A DNA stretch of 61,051 bases from NCBI GenBank assembly GCA_902756345.1, contig CACVQR010000014.1, positions 1 through 61,051 on the forward strand. Direction: 5' to 3'. Under the pieces are notes generated by a model that worked only from the letters and a program-made list of their open reading frames with translations, made no database searches and was not told the origin of the DNA. The position numbers were made by a program, and so were the translations under genes. This DNA is from Fibrobacter succinogenes (GTDB taxonomy: Bacteria > Fibrobacterota > Fibrobacteria > Fibrobacterales > Fibrobacteraceae). Below are positions 23,709 to 30,485 of this stretch, piece after piece (positions within the stretch are counted from its first letter, which is position 1; every line of letters begins with the position of its first letter).

Positions 23709-24920
23709 ATGAGCAGCAAGGCGATGGCAAGAATTGGGTGGATTGACGAGTTCAAGGGATTCGTGTTGTTGCTTGTGTGCCTTTATCACGTGGAGCAGGC
23801 CTTTCCGCAGGCGCAAATGGGGATGTTGCACCTGAACGCGCTCCGTATGTCGGCCTTCTTCTTCATTTCGGGAATGCTATTCAGTACGCGACGCTTCCCC
23901 GATTTCAAAAGTTACCTTGTTCACAAAACCCGCGTCTTGCTCATTCCCTACATTCTGCTTTCGCTGCTGTTCTTGGCCCTAGATCCGGTGCTGTACAATT
24001 TCGATTTATTCCCGAAAGCGCCCCGCATGACCATCATGAACATCAAGCCCGAAATTGCAGGCGTATGGGATTATATCTACTGGAACCTCGCAAAAATTTT
24101 CGTAGTAGGGAAATCTTCCATCGGGTCGGGGCCGCTGTGGTTCGTGTTTACGCTGTATTCAGTGAGCCTCATGTTTTATAGTGTGCAATGGGTTGCAATT
24201 CACTTTTTTTCGCAAACGAGAACGGAGATGCCGCATCAAGTGCGGCATGACAATAAGAAGGCCGAGAAGACAGAGAGCGTAAGCAAATTGTTTATCGCAG
24301 TCTTCGCAATCATAAGCCTCGCAGGTGGTTGGCTCCTGTACAAGAATCACGTTCGCCTGCCGTTAGGAATCGAACGCGATCTGACAGTACTATTCTTCTT
24401 TGCTTGCGGCTGGCTGAGCAAGGAACCTATTCGCAACACTCTATGCGGGAAAGGGAAAAAAGGCTTTCCTTGGAGTCTTGTGGTCGCCACTTCCATCACA
24501 ACATTCATTCTCTATGCCGCATTCGAAATTCCAAATCCTGATTTCAGCATCATGAACAACACCCTCGGAAAATCACTCCCGATATTCATCGCCAGTTCCT
24601 TCTTCGGCATCGCGGGCCTTGTAGCCGCCTTCATTCTCGCCGACAAACTCCCGAATATCGCCCCCATCCGCATCATCAAGGGAATCCTGCGCAACATCTC
24701 GCGCAACGCACTCGTGATTCTCGCGGCTCACTGGTATATTCTGTTGATCATGCGCCTGCTCTTCCGCGACACATTCAACCAACCCGGGATCGCCTACTTA
24801 TCCATCGCCATCGTAACGGCAGGAGTCATCGCCGCCATTCCGCTATTCCGGTGCAAGCTCTACAAGTTGCTCGGCAAGCAACCCGCCAGCGTCCGCGAGA
24901 GTTTAAACATCAGAGATTAA
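23709..24920 (+). CDS. Acyltransferase 3 family membrane protein with a repeat-encoded insert
   Basis: 403 residues, about 10 membrane segments. The start IGWIDEFKGFVLLLVCLYHVEQAF has the family's catalytic His region, followed by LRMSAFFFISGMLF; such proteins O-acylate surface sugars or other exported molecules. Residues 172-183 (TEMPHQVRHDNK) come from a 33-bp palindromic element (24221-24253) and sit in a predicted loop between membrane segments. The same element occurs in uvrB. The gene converges on the FISUMP lipoprotein gene, 16 bp away with no terminator. Function in surface glycan acetylation is inferred from family only. Confidence 0.8.
   Translation: MSSKAMARIGWIDEFKGFVLLLVCLYHVEQAFPQAQMGMLHLNALRMSAFFFISGMLFSTRRFPDFKSYLVHKTRVLLIPYILLSLLFLALDPVLYNFDLFPKAPRMTIMNIKPEIAGVWDYIYWNLAKIFVVGKSSIGSGPLWFVFTLYSVSLMFYSVQWVAIHFFSQTRTEMPHQVRHDNKKAEKTESVSKLFIAVFAIISLAGGWLLYKNHVRLPLGIERDLTVLFFFACGWLSKEPIRNTLCGKGKKGFPWSLVVATSITTFILYAAFEIPNPDFSIMNNTLGKSLPIFIASSFFGIAGLVAAFILADKLPNIAPIRIIKGILRNISRNALVILAAHWYILLIMRLLFRDTFNQPGIAYLSIAIVTAGVIAAIPLFRCKLYKLLGKQPASVRESLNIRD
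24221..24253. repeat. Intragenic palindromic element, short form
   Basis: Core ATGCCGCA-TCAAG-TGCGGCAT, a perfect 8-bp stem, within a 33-bp unit that starts AACGGAGATGCCG. It is read in frame in the acyltransferase gene as TEMPHQVRHD. The uvrB copy (36579-36665) has the same two halves, in the same reading frame, split by 54 bp. Confidence 0.8.
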
Positions 24921-24936
24921 AAGAGACGACCTGCGT

Positions 24937-27600
24937 TTACTTATCTACAATGCAACGGATGGTGTAAGCGTCTTCTTTCAGCGCTTCAACTTGGTAATTG
25001 ACATTGAGCAACGTATCGACGTAAACAGCGCTTCCCGTACTCGTTGTCTTTCCCGCATCTGTCGTCCAATAATAAAGAGACATATAATCAGCCGAACCAA
25101 CCAAAGGGTCGTTACCAAGCGGATAATAATCCATATCCATAAAGCCGTTTCTTCTTAGACCAAGGTTAAAATAATCTTTCCCCGTTCTACTCACTCGCCA
25201 ATCATCATCAAGTAAAGAAACCACACCCTCGCCAGGATTCAAACTCTCCGCAAATTCAAAAAGCGTCTTCCAGTCCGCTTTGGACGGGATCCGAGTCCCA
25301 TCGGGGCAAATATTTGCACCACCCAGAGCATCACTCCACACATAGTAAAACGAGTGATACATGTCTGGCTCAAATACATATGGGTTCTCTCTCATTTTAT
25401 ATCCATCGCTTCCATAAGCGCTCGTGGTCCAATATTGCAAATCTCGGTTCAACCATTTTTGCGTACCAAAAGTCAACACGCCATACACGGCTCCGTCACG
25501 CTTATCCGTGATGCTTTCGCGCACGATCGATTCCCAAAAATATCCCGTTATATTGTATTTACTACATATTTCCGTATCTTTTCCATTATAGGCGTAAGTT
25601 CTTTCACGAACTGTGCTACATGAATTATAAATGCATACTGCCGTATCTACGCCATTAAACACGCGACGTCCAAGGTTATCCTTATCGCACTTTCCTCTAT
25701 AATCCTCAAATGTTCCAATAGTCCAAGTTTTCTTGGTCTTTGATTCGCTATCAACACGGCACACGTAAATGGTATCATTGTGTTTCACCGCTTTTCCCAA
25801 AATGGCCGTTCTGCAGTATCCACCCAAAGCAGAATCAAGAGCCGTCATGGCATACCAGGCTCCATTACTCTTCAGGGCCGTCGTATCGCAAACGAACTCC
25901 CTGCCATTAAAAATCTTTTTTTCGCCTTTAGCGGAATTACAAGACCCAAGGACATCACTCTGTGCCGCCTCTTTCCAAGAGCCAGAACATTTATAGAATT
26001 TTCCGGAATTTTCTACGACAAATGTGGTATCCCTGCGGCAGTATCCCAGTGTTTTTTCCAATTCCGTCGCCTTTTGCCAACCATAGCCGCGGTCAGCTTC
26101 GCAATAGTAAATCGTATCGAGGTACACCCCTTTTGCGCCCACATTTTGTGTGGTGCAGAAACCGATTTCCCTACTCATTTTGTCATGTTGTTTCCACGTA
26201 TTGTTGACACACTCATACTCGTTCGTTCCAATGAGGATTTTCAAGCCTTCCTTTTCACTAGTACAATTTCCAAGGACCAGGCTGTTATCCGCCTTATGCC
26301 AATTTTCATAATAGCATTCATAATAATAATGGTCCTTGGTCTCACGTAGCGAATCCTGCAACTTCGGTGTACAAGCGCCGAATTCGTCTTCAATCGCGGT
26401 CGTTCTTCTCCACGATTTATTGTAACAGATGTAACCTAAGTTCTTGTAAGATATAATTTGGTTTGTCTTAGCCGAATCACACTTTCCGTAATAGTCTTCC
26501 AGTTCCGCCTTTCTCCACAAAAAGTCTTCGCAAACGTAAGCGTTTGCCGAATCCATTTCGGCAAGTTTGCCTGCGACCTTCGGGCTACAAAAGCCAAGCT
26601 CTGTCGCCGGATACGTCAGTTTAACCATGCCATTGTCGCCACAGGCGTAGCGTACATCGTTTACCACGTATTCCTCGTAGCGGTTGTCATCGTTACACTT
26701 GATATCCACATCGTCAATCGTCGTGAATCTCCAAGAGCCATTCTTGCAAATGTACACATAGCCCTTGATCAAGTACTTGTCACCCGTTTCCTGTTCCCTG
26801 CAGGCTCTCTTGATGCTAGAAGAATACCACTTGCCACTGCTACAGTAATAATTCGAATCACGATCTACTACATAAATGCTAGCATAGTTGTTGTCACCGT
26901 CCTCTTCGCAGTCGGGCAAGTCCGCCATGCGTTCCACAATGCTCCTGTAGCGAATGCAGCGTAGCGAATAGAATTCATTGTCGCGAGCCATCTGACGTTC
27001 AAATAAGCCGGAACGGTCCATCAATACGGCATAGCCATCGTTGGCAAGGTAACGTACGGAATCACCGATACCTGTACATTCCAAGGTATCGCGTTTAGTA
27101 CAAACGCCCGCGTAGTCCGTCTTCGTCAGTTCCGCCTGCAGCAAGTTTTTCCAGTCTGAAACAGTCGGCAAGGTGTAACCCGTGGGGCAAACCTTTTCGG
27201 CATTGCTCGAAAGATACAGTCTTCCGTACGGGTTGCAATTGGAATCATCGTAAGCGTAACAGGTGTTTCTCGCCACAGAGGATTTCACATTGATGTTCTG
27301 CTCGGTCCAAGTGTAAATGCCAACGCTGTGCGTCGCGAAGGTAGTTCCCGTCGCAGAGTCAACTTCGGAATCATGACTGTGTTCCGTGTTACGGACATCC
27401 TTGGCGTCGGCATCGATGACCGTCGTCGCACTCGACATCGCCCACGAACTGGAAGAGCGGTCCCTAGCCAGAGAGCCAGATTCGCTAGATTCCGTTTCGT
27501 CATCAACAGCCTTCGTAGAGCCACTGGAATCACCACCGCACGCTGTCAAACAAAAGCTAGACAGTGCACAACAAAAAATAAACTTGACAGCAGAGTTCAC
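24937..27600 (-). CDS. FISUMP-domain lipoprotein with about twelve Cys-pair repeats
   Basis: 887 residues. A lipobox LTAC (Cys21) and a Ser/Asp-rich linker are followed by an N-terminal FISUMP-like domain (about 95-240: VGIYTWTEQNINVK, YGRLYLSS, VCPTGYTLPTVSDWKNLL). Next come about twelve units of 35-55 residues with the pattern LGxC-x(15-25)-YxC-x(3-10)-W, two cysteines per unit. A C-terminal FISUMP domain follows (GVLTFGTQKWLNRDLQYW, YYVWSDALGGANICPDGTRIPSKADWKTLFEF, RCIVDK). FISUMP (TIGR02145) is abundant in F. succinogenes surface proteins; its function is unknown. The repeated cysteine pairs suggest a disulfide-stapled extracellular stalk. An AGGAGG precedes the start. Confidence 0.85.
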   Translation of the reverse strand: MNSAVKFIFCCALSSFCLTACGGDSSGSTKAVDDETESSESGSLARDRSSSSWAMSSATTVIDADAKDVRNTEHSHDSEVDSATGTTFATHSVGIYTWTEQNINVKSSVARNTCYAYDDSNCNPYGRLYLSSNAEKVCPTGYTLPTVSDWKNLLQAELTKTDYAGVCTKRDTLECTGIGDSVRYLANDGYAVLMDRSGLFERQMARDNEFYSLRCIRYRSIVERMADLPDCEEDGDNNYASIYVVDRDSNYYCSSGKWYSSSIKRACREQETGDKYLIKGYVYICKNGSWRFTTIDDVDIKCNDDNRYEEYVVNDVRYACGDNGMVKLTYPATELGFCSPKVAGKLAEMDSANAYVCEDFLWRKAELEDYYGKCDSAKTNQIISYKNLGYICYNKSWRRTTAIEDEFGACTPKLQDSLRETKDHYYYECYYENWHKADNSLVLGNCTSEKEGLKILIGTNEYECVNNTWKQHDKMSREIGFCTTQNVGAKGVYLDTIYYCEADRGYGWQKATELEKTLGYCRRDTTFVVENSGKFYKCSGSWKEAAQSDVLGSCNSAKGEKKIFNGREFVCDTTALKSNGAWYAMTALDSALGGYCRTAILGKAVKHNDTIYVCRVDSESKTKKTWTIGTFEDYRGKCDKDNLGRRVFNGVDTAVCIYNSCSTVRERTYAYNGKDTEICSKYNITGYFWESIVRESITDKRDGAVYGVLTFGTQKWLNRDLQYWTTSAYGSDGYKMRENPYVFEPDMYHSFYYVWSDALGGANICPDGTRIPSKADWKTLFEFAESLNPGEGVVSLLDDDWRVSRTGKDYFNLGLRRNGFMDMDYYPLGNDPLVGSADYMSLYYWTTDAGKTTSTGSAVYVDTLLNVNYQVEALKEDAYTIRCIVDK

Positions 27601-27649
27601 AGTCTCCTCCTATGAAGAATATCTACCCCGTAAATTCTACTATGTAAAT

Positions 27650-28495
27650 TTAAATTTCTAAAAACGCCTTGAGATCGTCCATGCGGCGTTTTGCCATCTC
27701 TACGCCGTGTTCATAGGACTCATTCATCTTTTCCATATTGGTATCGAACTGGTCGCACAAATCAATAACAGGACGAATCAAAAAGAGTTTTCCCTCTTTT
27801 TCCAGGTTTTCCATGCGTACGAACATTTTTTCGTAGCGTTTCAGGCGGACCATGAGAGCACGGAACAGGTCCGGGTACTTGCGCTTGTACATGGGGTTCA
27901 GAATCGCACGGTACTTGCGAAAATCCGTCACCGCTTCGCCCGGATAATGGGTCGAAATGGCTACCACCTTGTCGCAGCCCTTTTCAAACGCACGCTCGAA
28001 CGGTATTGCGGCGGTAATGCATCCATCGGCATAATGCTTGCCGTCGAGTTCTGCCATCGGGAAAATCATAGGCAGGGCGCAGCTGGCACTGATCAAGTCA
28101 AGCAAGCGTTTCTTGTCGTTCTTTTCGCTCTTGAATTCGGCGCGGCCCGTTTCGCAACAAGTAAGTCCGATTTCGCATTCAATCTTTGAACTGCGGTAAG
28201 CTTCAAAGTCAAGCGGCATCTCGCCATCGGCAGCCAGGTAGTTCAAAGCATGGAATTCTTTCTGGATTCCGATGAACTTGCTGGCCCATTTTTTGCCTTT
28301 TTGCAAACGCGTCGGGAGCACAATGAAACGCAGGCGCCCTTGCTGACGCGTAATGAAGTTCACCGCAGCATGGGCTCCGGCAGACACTCCTGCCACGTAG
28401 TTAAAATCAATCCCTTCGTCAAGCCAGGTGTCAATCACGCCTGCGCTGAACATGGTCTGACGAGAACCGCCTTCTAACACAAGTCCAGTCTTCAT
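27650..28495 (-). CDS. Patatin-like phospholipase, YjjU-like
   Basis: 281 residues. MKTGLVLEGGSRQTMFSAGVID is the oxyanion-hole region, GVSAG at 36-40 holds the nucleophile Ser38 and YADGCITAAIP the dyad Asp157, so the catalytic dyad is complete. The closest layout is E. coli YjjU. There is no signal peptide, so it acts in the cytoplasm or at the inner membrane, probably on lipid esters. It overlaps the upstream acyltransferase gene by ATGA (28492-28495) and ends the lipid cassette that runs from the ACP gene. A role in editing the product of that cassette is inference. Confidence 0.85.
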   Translation of the reverse strand: MKTGLVLEGGSRQTMFSAGVIDTWLDEGIDFNYVAGVSAGAHAAVNFITRQQGRLRFIVLPTRLQKGKKWASKFIGIQKEFHALNYLAADGEMPLDFEAYRSSKIECEIGLTCCETGRAEFKSEKNDKKRLLDLISASCALPMIFPMAELDGKHYADGCITAAIPFERAFEKGCDKVVAISTHYPGEAVTDFRKYRAILNPMYKRKYPDLFRALMVRLKRYEKMFVRMENLEKEGKLFLIRPVIDLCDQFDTNMEKMNESYEHGVEMAKRRMDDLKAFLEI

Positions 28496-29196
28496 GCCTG
28501 AACCTCTTCAGGAGTTTCAGATGCGACCGGGAGCGGAGCCACTTCAGACTTACCCAGCGCCTGCTGCTTGAGCCCCCAGACTTTCTGTCGGAAGTATTCG
28601 CTGCGTTCAGCCAAGTGCTTCGAAGAAGGGATTCCCTTCACGCGTTCAATCTTTTCGGGCTCGCTCACGACAATCTGTGTGCGGTGACCACGTTTATAAA
28701 TACCGTCGATTCCCACAGCAAGCACTGGAGCACCGGTACTGCGGGCAAGGAAGGCAAAACCCGTCTTGAATTCGTTCAACAAGCCGTCATAGCGGCACTT
28801 GCCTTCGGGGAAAATAATGACGTTATTTCCCTTTTCCAGTTCACGTTTGGCAAGCAAGGCCCATTCAGTGTCCATGTTAAAGCGGTCGCAAGGAATCACG
28901 CACTTCACGCGGGTCAGCGCCCAACTAAAATGCGGGTCTTCAATCTGGTCTTTAGCCACCACGATGCTTTTGTGATGGAAAAAGATAGCGAGCATCATGA
29001 GGGGGTCCCACATACTCGTATGGTTCGCAATAATCACCGACGGTGTCTTCAGGCGCGGAGACTTTACCGTGTTACCGACAAAAGTCACCTTCGGGCGGTA
29101 CCAAACAAGCAAATAGACTCGCACGGTGTAGATGACAATCACCATAAAGAGCCGCATAAAACTTTCGACAAAAATATTTTTCTTTTTATCGTTCAC
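28492..29196 (-). CDS. 1-acyl-sn-glycerol-3-phosphate acyltransferase (PlsC)-like
   Basis: 234 residues. One N-terminal hydrophobic segment (about 12-33), the HX4D motif HTSMWD (His59, Asp64) in VIIANHTSMWDPLMML, and the FPEGKC block near 127 identify the LPLAT family. It moves an acyl chain from acyl-ACP or acyl-CoA to a hydroxyl, classically lysophosphatidic acid. In a cassette with an ACP, ketosynthases, ketoreductase and dehydratase it may instead place a special acyl product onto its final carrier. It is separated from fabZ by 90 bp containing a TGTG-type repeat. Confidence 0.85.
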   Translation of the reverse strand: MNDKKKNIFVESFMRLFMVIVIYTVRVYLLVWYRPKVTFVGNTVKSPRLKTPSVIIANHTSMWDPLMMLAIFFHHKSIVVAKDQIEDPHFSWALTRVKCVIPCDRFNMDTEWALLAKRELEKGNNVIIFPEGKCRYDGLLNEFKTGFAFLARSTGAPVLAVGIDGIYKRGHRTQIVVSEPEKIERVKGIPSSKHLAERSEYFRQKVWGLKQQALGKSEVAPLPVASETPEEVQA

Positions 29197-29221
29197 GATA
29201 TATAAAATTCAGAGGCAGAGG

Positions 29222-29280
29222 AGATGTGAAATGTGGAATGTGAGATGTGAAATTATCATTAGTCATCACACATTACACAC
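29222..29280. repeat. TGTGA-type repeat between fabZ and the plsC-like gene
   Basis: GATGTGAAATGTGGAATGTG-type words on one side and TCATCACACATTACACAC on the other, forming an imperfect inverted repeat. It is of the same type as the sequence just after cysS (22871-22918). Confidence 0.45.
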
Positions 29281-29286
29281 TAGCCA

Positions 29287-29733
29287 TTACTTTCCTAAAC
29301 TTTCCTTCGGGATGCTGGTGAAGGTCAGAGCGCCCTTGGCATGAACGTTGCCGTTCACTTTCACGATGCAGTCAAAACCGACCAACACGCCACCTTCTTT
29401 TGTCTTCTTCACGGAAATTTCAAGCTGGTCGCCCGGAATCACCGGTTTCACGAACTTGAATCCGTCAATCTTCAAAAGCACATAAAGATTCTTTTCCAAA
29501 TCTTCGGCAGGCTTTTCGATCACGAGCGAGCAAAGCTGAGCGCAGCTTTCCACAATGAGCACGCCCGGCATAATCGGAGTTCCAGGAAAATGTCCCGTAA
29601 AGTAAGGCTCATTCACGCTCACGTTCTTGATGCCCACGGCAGACTCGTTCGGCGTAAGTTCCGTGACACGTTCGATCATCTGGAACGGCGGACGCTGAGC
29701 AATCTTTTCGCTGATTTCGTAAATGTTCATCAT
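29287..29733 (-). CDS. fabZ: 3-hydroxyacyl-ACP dehydratase, FabZ type
   Basis: 148 residues, hot-dog fold, typical FabZ length. HFPGTPIMPGVLIVESCAQ contains the catalytic His and the catalytic Glu of FabZ (HFPGxPxMPGVLxxExxAQ). It removes water from 3-hydroxyacyl-ACP to give the trans-2-enoyl product. It overlaps the fabG stop by 4 bp (ATGA), so the two are translationally coupled. Whether this is the only FabZ in the cell, or one dedicated to a special polyene or fatty acyl product, cannot be told from the window. Confidence 0.92.
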   Translation of the reverse strand: MMNIYEISEKIAQRPPFQMIERVTELTPNESAVGIKNVSVNEPYFTGHFPGTPIMPGVLIVESCAQLCSLVIEKPAEDLEKNLYVLLKIDGFKFVKPVIPGDQLEISVKKTKEGGVLVGFDCIVKVNGNVHAKGALTFTSIPKESLGK

Positions 29734-30461
29734 AGAGAAAGACCTCCGTCAAGCACAAACACCTGGCCGGTCACGTAGGCGAACTGATCAGAAGCGAGCG
29801 CAGATACAATATTTGCGACTTCATCGGCAGAGCCAAAGCGCTTCAGAGGAATCTTTTCGAGATAGCCCTTACGGGTTTCTTCGGGAATCGCTTCGATCAT
29901 TTCGGTAGCGATAAAGCCCGGAGCCACGGCATTCACGCGAATACCGAAACCGCCCAGTTCCTTGGCAAGCGTCTGGGTCAAGGAATTCACGGCACCCTTC
30001 GTGGCGCTGTAAACAGCCTGACCCGCGAGAGCGAACTTCGAAGACACGGAACTCATGTTAATGATCACGCCGGACTTCTGCTTGTACATTTTCACGGCCA
30101 CCTGCTGTGCGCAGTAGAAATAACCCTTCACGTTCAGGTCGAAGCACTTGTCCAAGGTTTCGGGATTCATCATCATCAAGTATTCGTCGCGCACGATGCC
30201 TGCGTTGTTCACGAGTACGTCAATGCGACCGTAAGCCATGAAGACTTCGCGAACCATGACTTTCACCTGAGAAAGGTCAGCCACGTTCGCCTTGTAAATC
30301 ATGCCGTCACCGCCCTCGGCCTTGATCTGGTCGAGCGTCTGCTGGGCAGCCTCGTCGGAACTGGAGTAGTTCACCACGACCGTGTAGCCGTCACGGGCAA
30401 GACGCAAGGCACAAGCCTTGCCGATTCCCTTAGATGCACCTGTTACCAAAGCTACTTTCAT
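29730..30461 (-). CDS. fabG: 3-oxoacyl-ACP reductase, FabG type
   Basis: 243 residues, short-chain dehydrogenase. ALVTGASKGIGKACALRLA is the NADP-binding TGxxxGIG motif, LVNNAGIVRD the NNAG motif, and INMSSVSSKFALAGQAVYSA then TKGA holds the Ser-Tyr-Lys catalytic residues. It reduces 3-ketoacyl-ACP to 3-hydroxyacyl-ACP. The ATG at 30461 has a strong GAAGGAG 9 bp upstream. It lies 24 bp after the double-ketosynthase gene, forming a compact elongation set: ACP, ketosynthase, ketoreductase, dehydratase. Confidence 0.93.
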   Translation of the reverse strand: MKVALVTGASKGIGKACALRLARDGYTVVVNYSSSDEAAQQTLDQIKAEGGDGMIYKANVADLSQVKVMVREVFMAYGRIDVLVNNAGIVRDEYLMMMNPETLDKCFDLNVKGYFYCAQQVAVKMYKQKSGVIINMSSVSSKFALAGQAVYSATKGAVNSLTQTLAKELGGFGIRVNAVAPGFIATEMIEAIPEETRKGYLEKIPLKRFGSADEVANIVSALASDQFAYVTGQVFVLDGGLSL

Positions 30462-30485
30462 ATTCAAGCTCCTTCTACCTAAACA

